A stretch of 64,000 bases of DNA from Callipepla californica brunnescens (GCA_023055505.1 JALIRH010000004.1:39871502-39935501); one strand, 5' to 3'. Counted from the stretch's first letter, positions 1-13,146 are shown. Notes: generated from the letters alone by a model not told the origin. A program made the numbers and translations.

Positions 1-1057
1 GGAATTCAGAATGAATTTGAGTTCTGAGATTAAATGGTCAAGCTAAAACTGTTGCAGGGGAAGCAGGGATGGAGCAGAGGAGAACTTGGTTGATAAGAAA
101 GCATGACTCAATTTTCAGCAGTAAAGAAAGAAGATGTATTACTTAGGTGTTATTCTAACGCAATGAATGAAGGAGTGGAGAGTAGGGACCAAATACTTTG
201 ACTGGTAGATAAAGCTGAACACAAAATAGACCACATAGAATATGATTAGCTCAAAGCTTTGTCTTGAATTGCTTACTTTTAGAATTAGTAATGTGTGTGA
301 ACAGGAAACAGCAGGCTGTTCTCTGTTAATTTCTCCTGTGAATGAAGATGTATTCTTTGTGTGGAATGCTGCAACCATGGTTGCCATTACAGGTTTCATT
401 TTAATTGCATAAATAGAAGAAAAACAGCAGTTCCTCTAGCAAACGTGGTAAAATCAGCTCTGCTATGATCTCAAATTCAGAATAAAAGTCACTGTCATAG
501 GAAAAAGACTCTTCTCTCCGGGTGTAAATCTGTTTTATGCAGACATTTCTTCCAAAATCTTGAGGAAATGTTGGTATTTTTAAAAATTTTAAGTGGTATT
601 TGGGATTTCTGTTCTCAGTAAACTGAGCACAGCCAGAAGTTTCTGGTGAGGAAGAGCAATGCTCTTTGTTTTTGAGAAATATAAATACTAAGTTTCTTCC
701 CATGAAAGAGAAGAATGTAAGACTGTAAAAGAGGAATTTGTTATTTTCTGTTTAAAAGATTAGAGTCATGCAAGAAGCTAGTTTGTTAACTATGAGTTAA
801 AAATAAAATGCACACACCACTATTTGAAGACAGGATTGGGGTTGCGTGTGTGTATGCTTGCACAATTCTGGAGGCTCCTGTGCAAATGCACATGGCTGTT
901 TCATACACACTCTGTGGCATGTCATTATTTTAACTTGGTTTTTATTGTTTACCACCCGTAGTCAAATACGAGTGGTCTCACACTGGTTACAGCAAAAAAA
1001 AAAAAACACCACTCCTGAACTGGAATGAAATACAGTACAGCAGAAAGTCCAGGAAAA
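1..1057. other. upstream non-coding DNA
   Basis: No coding exon, RNA gene or clear repeat copy is recognisable here. The open frames are short and look random. The stretch is AT-rich and lies upstream of the candidate BDKRB2 promoter. In human the next gene on this side is some distance away, so intergenic DNA is expected. Confidence 0.6.
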
Positions 1058-1068
1058 TGATGTCATCA
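1058..1068 (+). promoter_or_regulatory. BDKRB2: CRE/AP-1-like palindrome in candidate BDKRB2 promoter
   Basis: TGATGTCATCA is a perfect 11-bp palindrome of the CRE/ATF (bZIP) type. It lies about 145 bp upstream of the candidate exon-1 donor at 1213. Mammalian BDKRB2 promoters are reported to respond to cAMP/CREB, so a bZIP site here is plausible. Function is inferred from sequence and position only, and a single short site can occur by chance. Confidence 0.4.
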
Positions 1069-1099
1069 ATAGAGGGATGAGTCTTCCCTGTTCAGGGAG

Positions 1100-1212
1100 G
1101 GGCAGAAAATCAGAAGTTAAACTCATTCATACAACAGAAGGAGCGTGGCTGCTCACTGAGAAGTGCGGCACTCTCTTGTTTGTACTTCGTTAGTAGCGAA
1201 TTTGCAGTCAAG
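1100..1212 (+). other. BDKRB2: candidate non-coding first exon of BDKRB2
   Basis: The stretch ends in a near-consensus splice donor, CAAG|GTATGT, with the GT at 1213-1214. It contains a local cluster of CpGs in otherwise CpG-poor DNA and has no long open frame. It lies downstream of a CRE-like palindrome. Mammalian BDKRB2 has an untranslated first exon separated by a long intron from the coding exon, and this would give an intron of about 17.8 kb to the acceptor at 19021. The 5' boundary is not determined and is set at 1100 only as an estimate. It could also be an exon of an unrelated non-coding transcript. Confidence 0.35.
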
Positions 1213-1218
1213 GTATGT

Positions 1219-3784
1219 GTTTCCACTTCTTTTCCATATGAAAAGTTGTCATTATTTAAATTCAGTAGTTTGTTACTTTTTTTTCAAAACCATTTCTTGA
1301 ATTCTTAACATGTTTCTAGTTCAATTAGAAAAAAATATTCCAGGAACAGAGGAAGAAAATAATTACCACTGATGCAGTGTGCTAGCTTAGCAGGTTTTGC
1401 AGAGCTGAAACATTTACAAAAAAAAAAAGCTTTATTTCAGAGTGCTCTGGATGTCAAAAACACAGGGACTGTCGGGTATGGGCTACGTGAGGGAAAAGAT
1501 CTGCTGTGTCTGGAGGGTAGTCAGTGTACTGCATTTGTTTCATATATGAAAGAACAGAAAATACAAGCAGCTAACTTCATTTTCAGCTGAGAACTTACCT
1601 ATCAAGAACCAGGGAAAAGTCAGTGGCAATTCTTTCTCTATACCCTCAATATTTTCTCACTGTTTATTGTTTTGATTGTCAACTTTGTGCCATAGTGTGG
1701 ATGTGTTTGTACCTTATGCTGTTTTCCTGTCTCATCTGTACTGATTGAATGGCAAAGGCTAAACCGTCAGGTTATTTCTCGTGTTACAAAGAAAGGTTTC
1801 AGTTCACCTTTGATCAACATTACTGGTTTCCTTCTGATATTCATATTAAAATGAAAAAAAAAAATTCAGTAGAAGCATGAAAAGTTTAGAACTGTGATTG
1901 TAATTAGAATGGTATAACAAAAGGACCAAATTTTGGAATATATGCTGTATTTTCAGCTACTCACTTTCCATTACTTGATATTGTAAGCAGTAATCTGAGT
2001 TTAGTAATGGTAATAATAAAATACTCATGCAGCCAAAATAGTTCCAAGTTTGTCATTAGAATTCTTGGTTCTGATACATTGTATGTAATCTTACAGATGC
2101 CATCTCCTAAGATTAGAATGTGTTTTTATCTTGAGCAGTTTTACATATTTTCTTAGAAAAGCCTGAACAGAGATAAAAATAAATATATTTTTTCTTCAGC
2201 AGATTCTCTTAATCTGAAGTATCAGGATATTATGTAATATCTGTCATGCAATTCCTATCTTTTCTCCTTTTTTTTTTTTTTAATGGAAATGTGCAGTCAT
2301 TCAAAAATTGAAGAGAAGCATCTTTACACTTCAGAATCATTCAGAAATGTCCAGATGTATCTGTCTTGTTTTCAGTCTGAAGAGTATAAACACAGAGAGA
2401 AAAGTGTACCTAAGTTAATAAAGATGTCAGGATAGCTAGAGCAGAGACACCTCAAGATATCTCCAGCACTCTTCTGTCAGGTTTTCCACTGAGCCCTGCA
2501 CATGCTAGAACAAGATTAAGTGAGTAAGTTAGAGTTACCTGAACATTTTGTACTGCCAATCCAACAGAAAAGCCCAGCCTTTTCTCCTGAGTTAGTGCTT
2601 CCTGAATTAAGGATCTCATACCTACCCCAGGAAAAAAAAAAAAATCTGAGCTGTATTCTCAGAGTGAGTGTTACCACATTTAAAGTCCTTTCTCAGATAA
2701 AAAACAATAGGCATCAAAAGAATTTTGATAATTTAAAAAAATGATAAAAAAGATGAAGAATTTTAGCCTATTAGTTATGACGAGGCTAAAATTCAGAGCT
2801 TAAGGACAGCCAGTTTTAGATAGTCTATTTTTTTCCTGGAAAGAAGGAGGCAAAAAGCTTTTAGAAAACCAAACCCCACTTTTTTCAGAGTCAGAGTAGG
2901 AACAAAAAGTGTTACTGCAGTTCCAGGAAAACTTGTTAGTGAATAGAGCTTTGCTTTCAAAACAAATACATTCCCTCCCGGTAACCAAGTCAGCAACAAA
3001 TGTACACCTGAGCTCATTAGAAGCATTAATCAACACAAAATTTAAAAGAGAGAGAGAGAGAGAGAATAAATATTTTCTGTCAAAATGCCACTTATCTAAA
3101 ACCTGCTTTTTTTTTAAAAGTTTCACATAAGCCAGCCTTGTTCTTTTGTCACCGATGGTTTTTAAAACCCTCCCTCCACTCCAAACTTTTGGATTTCCCC
3201 TGTCTTATCAAAACATTGATCTCTCTTCCTTCTTGCATACTTCAAATTTTACGCACACACAGATGAAACGTGTGCTCCTGCTCAGCTGATGTATGACTGC
3301 CAACAAACACTTCCTCAAACCGGAGGCAGAAGCCTTAACCGGTCCTCCACAGCTGGTGCAGCTCTGGGTGCAGCTGCCTGAAGCCTCCAGCTTCTTCTTG
3401 CACTATGGGTCTGCAGTGCTGTTGCTTTTCTGTTTTTCTTTCCCACGCTGCTGCACAGCATTTCTGTACAGGAAAAGGTTCAACAAGTGACTTTTCTAGA
3501 AGTGAGTCTATTTCCTGAGCTGGCGATACCATCTGAGTACTTGTGATGTCTACAAAAGTGTTGCACCCTACAGCACTAAAGTGGGAACACTGGGGAGAAG
3601 TGAGGCAGCATCGTTTTAAAGTGACATTGCCACATATGTACTCACCTTCTGAGAACAGACAGGTGGGTGAACCCCTCTCCTAGCACAGCTGAGGGAGAGG
3701 ATATCCCTTAGTGAGCCTTGTACAGATAACTGGTTTGGTTTGTCAAATGGAGACTGGTCTGAATTCACACTAATTGAACGGAAA
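1219..3784. other. presumed BDKRB2 intron 1, first part; simple repeats only
   Basis: AT-rich sequence with no coding exon or recognised transposon. It holds several homopolymer A or T runs (for example near 2270-2281 and 2632-2643) and a (GA)n tract at about 3047-3065. The short open frames here have no recognisable protein features. Confidence 0.5.
3047..3065 (+). repeat. (GA)n microsatellite
   Basis: About nine uninterrupted GA units lie in non-coding DNA. It is a simple repeat and likely length-polymorphic. Confidence 0.9.
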
Positions 3785-4368
3785 AGTGAATATGAGCCTG
3801 CAGTGTGCATTTGCAGCCTTGAAGGTAGCAAGGCAAGGGAGGGGATTTCCCCATCTCTCCTCTGCCCATGTGAAGCCCCATCTGGAGTACTGTGTCCAGG
3901 GCTGGGGCCCCCAGCAAAGGAAAACATGGAGCTGCTGGAGTGGGTTCAGAGGATGGCCACAAGGATAATCAAAGGGCTGGAGCACCTCTCTTGTGAAGAA
4001 AGGTAGACAAAGTTGGTCTCGTGGAGAAGGCTCCAAAAGAGATCTCACTGCAACCTTCCATTACTTGAAGGGAGCTTATAATCAGGAGGGAGACCAACTC
4101 TTTACAAGGGCAAAGGGGAAAGGTTTTAAACTAAAAGGGGAAATTTAGGTTAGCTGTTAGAAATCTTTTTACACAGAGGATTGAGGCAGTGGCACAGGCT
4201 GCCCAGAGAAGCTGTGGGTGCCCCATCCCTGAAGACCCTCAGGGCCAGGTTGGATGGGGCCCTGGGCACTGATCTGGTGGAGGGCAGTGAGCCCATGGCA
4301 GGGGTTGGATCTGAATGGTCTTTAATGTCCCTTCCAACCTATGCCATTCTATGATTCTATTATATGAT
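3785..4368 (+). mobile_element. CR1 LINE 3' fragment, sense
   Basis: This is the 3' part of a CR1 non-LTR retrotransposon read on the plus strand. CR1 landmarks occur in order: the GGAGTACTGTGTCCAG block near 3883, CTGGAGCACCTCTC near 3979, CAGGCTGCCCAGAGAAGC near 4196, GGGGTTGGATCTGAATGG near 4300, then CCTTCCAACC and an ATTCTATGATTCTAT tail ending near 4365. It is truncated at the 5' end like most avian CR1 copies. Short open frames inside it are remnants of ORF2 and not host genes. Confidence 0.9.
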
Positions 4369-5610
4369 ACAGGCTCAGGGTACAGTTTCACACCAAACCC
4401 TATTCAAACTGGAGCCTCCTGATCCAGCTCCCCATGAAGTCATGGTCCTATATAAGGGAAAAAGTGAGAACTTCCAACCAGAGATGGAGGGAGGAGAGGG
4501 CATCCCTGTGGTGTGACAGCCTGGAGGCAGTGGAGACTACCGCAGTGAGAAAGCACTGAAGATAAGCAATGCAATAAGGACACTAAAGGCAAACACAGCA
4601 GGCTAACACTGCAGGATGCTGACAAAGTTGCACCTTCTAGCTGTCACCACAGGTGTGATACACCGTACACTTAGAAATGATACTAGCACAGTGAGGCTGA
4701 AGAACACTGGCAATGATCCAGCTCCTCACTGCAAGCCCAAGATACTGGAGAACAGACATGAAAGAGACACAAGCCAGAATGAAAAGGAAAAAAAAAAAAA
4801 AAAGAAAGAAAAAAAAGAAAAAAAAGAAAAAGAGCAAAGTGCTCACTGAAAGCAAGCTGTCTCCATTCTGATGACAAGTAAGCCTAGAGCATTCAGACAG
4901 TGTGGAAAATTTGCTTCATTACAAACTGCTTCAGGACTCTGTAAATTTGCTGAAGTGGTGGATTTTACTTCCTTTTGCTGCTCTGCTATATTTACCTCCA
5001 TTGTATATTAATTCTTCAGCTCAATTCAGCAACTCTGGGTTTGTCCTTTTGATCCCTGCAAGTAACGTGGAACTTTAGGTTTGCAGAACCTCCAATACTG
5101 AGCGTTGCGCATTCAAGTATGCCTGTGTGGTGAAGGTGTTGCAAACAAAGCCAGACTTCAAGCTCTTAAATTACCAAAGGGCACAGCTTCTCACATGCAG
5201 AAATCCACGTCTCACACTCATTTTATTGGTGATAAACTCAGTAATAAGGAGAGCAAGCTGTGTTTAGAGCTCAAGGTGATTTTGATATTAACAGGATCCA
5301 CATATGCATGCTGAAAGACAGAACTGGATATAGCAGGTTTTCCTCCTGCCGTGTTCCTGCAAGTTGTTTGGGAGCTGCATCACTGTGACTCTGCAGGGGC
5401 TTTTTCCCTTTCTTGCATCTGTATGATCTGCCAGCTTACTGACTGGCCAAAGGGCTGCTGCTCTGGGGCCACAGGGCACAAAGGATGGGCACAATGCTTG
5501 CAGTCACTAGGCAGGCCAGTAAGCTGGAAGCAGTTCTTCAGGTTTCCTGAGCTTAGCTGCAAGCATCTGTTAGGCTTTCGTAATGCAAAAATGGGGCCCA
5601 GTCCTCATAT
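4369..5610. other. intronic DNA with an A-rich tract
   Basis: No gene is seen. An A-rich tract with AAAG/AAAAG units at about 4782-4835 is low complexity. It creates spurious lysine-rich (plus) and phenylalanine-rich (minus) open frames. Confidence 0.5.
4782..4835 (+). repeat. A-rich (AAAAG)n low-complexity tract
   Basis: A long run of A interrupted by single G bases. It produces long artificial lysine- or phenylalanine-rich frames on the two strands. Confidence 0.9.
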
Positions 5611-5682
5611 ACAGAATCATAGAATATCCCAAGTTGGTCCCATAAGGATCATTGAGTCCAACACCTGGCTCCAAGCAGGAAG
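5611..5682 (-). mobile_element. CR1 3'-end remnant, antisense
   Basis: It begins with ACAGAATCATAGAATATCCC, the reverse complement of a CR1 tail, and continues with GGATCATTGAGTCCAACACC, the usual antisense CR1 3' segment. Only about 70 bp survive. Confidence 0.75.
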
Positions 5683-8600
5683 ATGGAAATACTGAAAACA
5701 TTGTCACTTGGTTTTGGCTCAGCTTTGCATGCACTTCTTATATTTTCCAGCACTCTTTTCCTAAAATGGGCTATATTTGTCACAATTTCTATTACATTTG
5801 GCTTCTACTTAGACTACAGGCTCTTTGAAGCAAAACCTGTCTGTATGCTTGCGGGGCTTATGCATACTGATAACCACTGAAGCACCAGGTCCCTGTTTAA
5901 CACAGACAGGATGGTAATAGCATCACCCTGGAAGTTTTGCTCTGCCTGCTCCTTCCAGCACTGGGCACTGAAAATCACAAACCACTTTTCCCAAAGTAAA
6001 CAGCAAAGCAGCAGGCAAATGGCTTGTGGAACTTAAAGTGACCATGAAATCTTCATTTTGTGGAACTGTTCTCTCTTTTCTCTCTGTGTGAGCATAGAAA
6101 TAGAGGCACATGCACAGAGGTTATGAGTATCTTGTCAGAGAAGCAAAATGCATACTCCCCTACATAATCACTATACCCACTCAGCTCTGTTGCATGTATT
6201 TCTATGCCGTCCTCTGAGAAGGGGCAATCCATCTCAGACTTTCAGACTCCAACACTTAATTCCTGATCCACATATTTTAACTTGCTACAAAAATTATATA
6301 TATATATTTCCGTCATTCGTTTGTGATGTGTTCATCTATTATGACTGACACTTCTATTTCTTCTCCTTTTCTTGGGCAAGTAGTGCATTTTATTTTTTAT
6401 AGTTAATGCTGAAATTTACGAGTAATGAGAATCTGGGAGTAACTCTCATGAGCAGATAAACTAATAAAAACTTAGCATTTTAGAAATCTTCATTCTTTAT
6501 AAAGATTTACGGCAAGTAAAAGAATCCAGTAATGAAAAAAGCCTACTGGCAGTGTACAGAAGAAGGATGATCATTTAAAATTTGAGAGCTTTCTAAATGG
6601 TGCTATTCTTATTTGTTTGTTTGTTTGTTTTCTTGGTGAGCTGCAAGTTCATTTTCAAAGCGATGCTATTCCAGCCTGCTTAAGCCCACATAACAGATAT
6701 GACAAGAAGGCAATTTGTGAATGGAGAGGATATTACTCACACTAGATTTAAATTTGTAACAATTGTAACTCATAAAAACACAGGTAGAGACATGTTGCAT
6801 ATGGAATGGACTGCATGCTCTCACATTCTATTTACATCATTTATCTGAGAAACTCCTTTTCATTTCGAAGGCACCTCATAGCCAAGAAATTCCAGTCAGC
6901 TGTCTCAGCAAGAGGAGTATTTCCCAGAACTGAAAAGAAGGAGAAGTAACAAAGTGGAGTCAGTTTTGGGAAGGCATTTCCTGCAGTATCTTGGAAATGT
7001 CAGTCTTTTTCAGAAATGCATGGCAGAAGTTTGTTTGCTTCCATAGTAGACTTGGTCTACCAATTGGTACCTGAACCATAAATACGGTGCTGTGCAACAC
7101 ATTGGGAATTTCATTCTATTGCACTTGTAAAAAATCCAGGTTTTATAACATTTTGAATGAAAGTTCCAAGTAAAAACTCTTACTAATTTGGTGTATATTT
7201 GACTCAAACAGGAATTCTTATTCATTCAATTTTTGCTTTCAAACTCTTTTCCCTCTTTGGAGATTAAACCCTTATTTCCCTTCTTCGCTTCTATCTAGCC
7301 TTCCTTCCTTACTTCCAATTAGTAGTATTTCTCCAGTGTTTTCTTTAAGTGATGTGTTCTATTCCAGAACTCCTATCCCCTCATTTCCTCTCCACCTGTT
7401 TCTGTCCTGCCATGAGATTTTTCTGCCTGCTTCAGAGAGCTGTTGCATGCCACAGAGAGCTTTATGTACTACAATGCCTGCAAAATTGGAGGTATCTAAG
7501 TTCAAACGGGATATTATTAACTTAAATTAGAATATTTTTCAGAATGAACTAAGCTGGACAGAAGATAGAAATTCTGTTTCACAGAAAAAATCGGGAGGGG
7601 AAAAATGAAGAAATGAAATTCCAATCTGGAATGAAAGAATCTTGAAATTTTTTGTAGCAGTGAGAAACCAAAGCATGCATGCTTGCTCAGGGGAAATTTG
7701 CCTGGGAATGGGCACCACAGAACTAAGAATTTGAATGAGGAATCTTCCTTCTAAAGCAAGCTCCTGGTGGATACTGTAGTGAGTTGGCCACACTCCTTCC
7801 CACTATTATTTGGAGCTGTTTCAATTTGTAAAGATTATAAACTATTTGGATGCCCACAGAGCACAACAGTGAATCTGGGTCTCCTGCTCAGCCATTAGTT
7901 ATTTGTCTGTTTATCTCCTTTATCAGAATTAGAAATTACATCTCTAAAATCTTTCCTGTTATTTCTCCCAAATCATTTGTGAGGGAAAAAAAATCTATTA
8001 AAATCTGTTTCTCAAGCAACTTTCTGTACTGATTGTCCTTTTAACAGACAAAGGAAATCTGCCTCCTCTGATATTTAATGAAACATTTCATACAGAGCTG
8101 CAGTGATAGGTGAGTTAGGGGAAGATCTGATCCATGAATTGTTACCACTGTACAGATAGGATAGTATCTCTGATCTCATTTCATACTACATAGCTTCGCA
8201 GTGACAACCCAGCACCACTTGACTGCTCAGGCTTAGAAGGATCTTTGTTTTTGCTAGCAGTGGGTACAAGGGGCTGTGGCGTGTATTCAAAAAAGAACCT
8301 TTCAAACAAAATCCTCACCATATTTTTGTGTTGGCACTCGTATTCTCTAAAGACCAGATAGATAAATCTTCTTGGCAACAACCTGTGCTCAAAAACTGTG
8401 GTCACAGAGTGAAAAACAGATTTTCTCTACCAGATTCCAGTAGAGTTCTGACATTTCCTGCTGCTAACAAAGGGAGAACAGTAAATTAGCACTGGGTTTA
8501 ACTTCAGAACACTGGCAAAGCATGAAAAGACAAAAATTAGATCTTAATCCGAACACTGGTTGTTGTAAATTGGTGTTGTAAATCACATCAGTTCTCAGCT

Positions 8601-11600
8601 GGAGAAGTATCCTGAGTGTTCCAGACCACTCAGAGTTGAAAGACACACGACTGTTTGTAAATCACCAAATCCTTATCAACAGTTATTTGAAAGCTTCATC
8701 TGCATTTCCATAGAAATATATTGCATTTCCACATAAAAACTGTCATTGGTGTTCTGCTACGTCTTTAGCAGAAAAGCAGACTACATTTGGATGTGTATCC
8801 AGTTTTATCAGTGCTGTCTTTCAAAGTAATTCCAATGCAGTCTGAGGTTCGCTGTAGTTATTCTCTCTTATGCACACACGTTTTAAGTATATAGATGGTT
8901 TTGCACTTTCCTCTGTGATATACTCACCCTGGTAATTTATATCCTGATATCTGAAAACATACCTTTTCCAGTTGCAAATGCTTCATACTTTGGCTAAAGC
9001 AGGAACAGAGTCACAAAAATAATAATGAAATGACTGTCACAGCTGCTCAGGTAACAGCAGAAGAGGACATGTTTGACCTAGGAAGAGCAAGACAAAATGG
9101 CTTTCTGAAGTTTATCACTGAATTGAAAAAACTTAGAGCTCCTTCTCTTTGAGAAGGGAACTGTATGGTACTTGGCTCTCCAGAGAGCACAAAATGGAAA
9201 AGAGAATCAACCATTATACAGTTAATTGTACTTTCCAGCCTATTCTGTGTTCAGAACCCAATTTGATGTTTGAAAACTGCACCTATACTGGATGAAAGTG
9301 TCCATATATCCTAGGCTTTTTTGAGAGTCATTAAGACCAAAAGTATTCTGTTATTACTAGCTTCTAGAAAATAAAGATTCTGAATGTGATACCTTTGGAT
9401 ATCTGCATGCACAGAGCCAACAGCATGCTGGTGAGGATACCTGTCTGTGGTAGCAGATGAAATATTAGCTGCAGCAGAAAGGATGTTCTAAAAATGTAGC
9501 AGTCTGATCAGCTCAAGAGTAAAATCTACTGAAGATAGATTTTACCTTTTCTCAAAAGTCATAGTTGTGAGAGTCACTTGTGAAAATGCTGTGTTATTCC
9601 AAATGCCATTAATAACTGTGTAAACATGATTGTAATCGGAGGCACTGGAGGCAAAACTGCTTTTTTGCCTAAATGGCTGTTAAAATGTTCTCTAGAAGCT
9701 AGAAGCAAAGTAGTTTCAGGGCACAGAGCCATTCATTTGAAAGGCAAATCTCAACATTAAATAGCGCACAAAGGAACCAGCATCAGTAAACATTACTTGG
9801 CCATTAGACCTTCACATTTTACCTAGTCACAAGAACTAATAGCTGATACACAGGAAAAAGGGCTGTTAGGAGAAAGGAACTGACAAACAGCGCCAAAGAA
9901 GTCTGGTAGGAGTAATGTAGAGCTGAAGAGAGCGTCCATGGACTCATCAATGAAGGAGCCTTAAGTGGAGGCAATCTAGGCAAGTAGACGCCTTGATGCT
10001 TCAGTTGCTTCATCTTTCTGGGAACAGAAATACTTCAGAATGTACAGGTTTTTTCCTCATTTATTATTCATCCTCTGTTGCTGTATTCATATTGTCCAGT
10101 GCATTCTGCAGGATATTCCCACTGTATGTGGTAGAGAAAATACCAAGAAATTTACAGCACTTGGTATGCTTCATCAGTGTTTTCCTATTTTTCAGCCAAG
10201 TAAAAATAAGTGCATAAACACAGGTTTTCTACTTTTTTTTTTCCTCTATTATTTTGCCCATATGTGCCTTTTTTTCAAAGAAAACACATAAAAGTAAAAA
10301 CAAAAACCTTTGCCTCTAGCTCATCTGCTTTAGCTGTTGCCAAGGTACCACAGAGCTTTATATAGCATTCCTAATGTCCCAAAAGACAAGCAGCAGGAAT
10401 TTTCTTTAAAAACAACACTGATCCAAAGTCCAATACACTGAGCAACACATCAAACTTGCTCATTTCAAATACTGAAAATTAACTATTTTTCAGATTTAAG
10501 TATATTTTGTTGTTAAGCATAAACTTATGTTTCACCATTTTTTCCACAACAAATCAGCAGCTTCTCTTTTTCAGCTCTTAAAACCTGGACTGTTTTAACA
10601 GTACAATTCCCAGGAGACTCTTTTCCTTCTCTTCTTTTGTTGTAATTCTACATTTCATTTTACAGACATAATACTCTGCTAAGCCTCAAAATTTGTTAGT
10701 TTGTAATAGTACCAAATGGCAAAGGGTCACCAGTAGCATCTGGGGTTACTTCAAGAACTCCAAGGTATCTTGCATGGCTCCAGAAGCACATGGTTCTCAG
10801 AGGCCCTATATCATACTCTTTCCAAAATACCCATACTCAAGCCCCTGAATGGCCTCCCAAACACTTGACTGCTGCTGTTCTTCAAAATAACAGATTTTTT
10901 TCTCTTATGCCTCTCCCATGCTACAATGACTTAATGTCTTTTCTGAAGTCTCCCAAATCTCCCCCTCTTCACAAATCTCCCTGTGGTCAGCTGAAGAGAT
11001 AAGTGAAGGATCATAAATATCTGAAAGGCAAATGTAACAGTACATACTTCAGTACTACGCAGATAACACACATTTGAAACATAACTCTAACAGTCCACTG
11101 CATCACACAACAGCCCATCAGCAGATGTGACTGGATACACATCAGCCCCTAAGATCACCCCTCAACCTGGGTATGCAGGCTCCCTTCTGTCCTCACTAAA
11201 AACCCAGTCAATGTTAGCTTATCTCTACTTAGTTTTCTGACTTTGATGAGCCACAGCTATATCCTGTTAAAGAAGCAAAAGGCTTCTTTAGCAAAAGCCA
11301 GTTCACATGTTTCTAGCAACAGAATGCCCATTATTTCCTATAGACACTCAGTGAGCTTTTACTCTGTTGACACTCTGCTTCTGTTTGGTGGGCTAAATCC
11401 AACCAGAAGTTTAAGTTATTAGGGTTAGACTAGATGTTCTCGCTGATTCAGTTCATGTTTTCCTCTTCCTATCAGCTCTTGCAGGAGTCCAGACATTTTG
11501 TCCTGCTGTTCGCTATCTCAGTTATAGTTATTTTACACACAGATACCGTGTTCTATCAGAATTACTGGACTTACTGAATAGGATATATAAAGCATTGAAA

Positions 11601-12092
11601 AATAACATCTGAAGTTATATGGAGATTAAAAGTATGAGGTTTTCCAGGAAAAGCATAATACTAGAGTGTCTAAAGTGACTCCTTTCAAGCTATCCATTTA
11701 GAAAAAAATATATTACACAATATTTTATCTCACTTGATTGGGCTGCTGTTCTTACCACATCTTTCTGTTACAACAGAAAGTATTAGAATTACTATCTTCC
11801 CATCCCACCCAATGGGAAAGAATAGAAAGAATAATAACCTATTCTCGCCTTATCCCCAGTGCTATTGAGATAATTGCTTTTTTTATCTAACACAATTGAT
11901 CCTTAATGGTAACTGTATTGTCTGTTGTTTCATGGTGTGGTTCAAGTTTACACACCAAAGTCACTCTAAAAATTCCCCTTTTAGGAAGCAGAAACTTTGT
12001 TTTTTGTTCATTGCCTTAATTTTCTAACAAACTGAGGACTTGATTATCACTAAAGCCTTTTCTTCTGCAAGGTTATTTTTGTCCCAGACAAG
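5683..12092. other. presumed BDKRB2 intron, no gene recognised
   Basis: About 6.4 kb of AT-rich sequence. It contains a short (TTTG)n run at about 6611-6630, a short TA run near 6297-6308 and scattered homopolymers. I see no coding exon, RNA gene or clear transposon in it. The short open frames lack recognisable domains and have stop-rich surroundings. Confidence 0.5.
6611..6631 (+). repeat. (TTTG)n microsatellite
   Basis: Four to five uninterrupted TTTG units in non-coding DNA. Confidence 0.8.
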
Positions 12093-12176
12093 TTCTAGGG
12101 AGCCTGCTTTGGCAGGGGGAGGTTGGACTAGATGATCTCTAGAGGTCCCTTCCAACCCCTACATATGTGGGATTTT
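12093..12176 (+). mobile_element. CR1 3'-end fragment, sense
   Basis: Contains TTCTAGGGAGCCTGCTTTGG, GGTTGGACTAGATGATCTC and GGTCCCTTCCAACCCCTAC, the consecutive blocks at the 3' end of sense CR1, followed by a degraded tail. It lies just upstream of a second CR1 copy, so it is a separate insertion. Confidence 0.85.
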
Positions 12177-12224
12177 CTGATTATTTTCTTAAGTCAGCAC
12201 AATTTAATATTATGGACTCTTGAG

Positions 12225-13146
12225 AAAGCAGAAATGATCCAAAATGGGGAGGAGTGGCTGAGTGCAGCCAGAAGGTTGAGGGAAGTGATTACTCGGACCT
12301 CATACGTTGAGAGTACTGGCCAGTTCTTGGCTCCTCATTTCAGGAAAGACAGGGAACTTCTAGAGAGTCCAGCAGAAGGACATGAAGATCATGGAATCAT
12401 AGAATCATAGAATCATAGAATCATAGAATCATAGAATGGCCTGGGTTGAAAAGGACCATAATGATCACCTAGTTTCAACCCCCCCACCATGTGCAGGGCC
12501 GCCAACCACTAAGGCAGGCTACCCAGCACCACATCCAGCCTGGCCTTGAATGCCTCCAGGGATGGCCCAGCCACGACCTCCCTGCGCAACCTGTTCCAGT
12601 GCATCACTACCCTCTGTGTGAAAAACTTCCTCCTAATCTCTAACCTCAGCTAAAAAACATTCCCCCTTGTCCTATCACTATCCACCGTTGTAAACAGGAG
12701 TTCTCCCTCCTGTTTATACACGCTCTTCAAGTACTAGAAGACAATTATGTGCCTGGAGCAACTCCTTTATGAGGAAAGGCTGAGAGACCTGGGACTGAGA
12801 GGGGACCTCATCCATATTTATAAGAATCTGATGGACAGGAGTCAAGTGGATGTGACAAGGCTCTTTTCAACAATGCCCAGCAACAGGACAAAGGGCAATG
12901 GGCACAAACTGCATCATTTTCCACAAGAATGAGAGGAAAAACTTCTTTATTTTGAGGGTATCAACACTGCAACAAGCTGCACAGAGAGGTTGTGGAGTCT
13001 CTCTGGAGATATTCAAAACTCAGATGGACACTTTCCTGTGCGTCCATGTGCACAGGAATTTGCACATGAAACCTGCTTTAGCTGCAGGATTAGACTAATC
13101 CGCAGAGGTCACTTCCAACCCCTACAATTCTGTGATTCTGTGAAGA
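12225..13146 (+). mobile_element. CR1 fragment, sense, split by a second CR1
   Basis: Two sense CR1 pieces, 12225-12390 and about 12741-13146, are consecutive parts of one element. The left piece ends in the segment for AGAGAGTCCAGCAGAAGGAC. The right piece resumes with CTGGAGCAACTCCTTTATGAGG and runs to the tail CCCCTACAATTCTGTGATTCTGTG. The 350 bp between them are an antisense CR1, so the outer copy is the older one. Confidence 0.85.
12391..12740 (-). mobile_element. CR1 insertion, antisense, nested in an older CR1
   Basis: It starts with about five ATCATAGA-type octamers, the reverse complement of the CR1 3' microsatellite tail. The standard antisense CR1 3' sequence follows, including GGCTACCCAGCACCACATCC and CCTCCCTGCGCAACCTGTTCC. 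The 5' truncation lies near 12738. The octamer array is the best preserved in the window, which suggests a relatively young copy. Target-site duplication is ambiguous (GAAGAT near 12384, GAAGAC near 12738). Confidence 0.88.

Noticed and set aside
4616..4877. Lysine-rich (+) and phenylalanine-rich (-) open frames
   Set aside because: Both come from an A-rich low-complexity tract.
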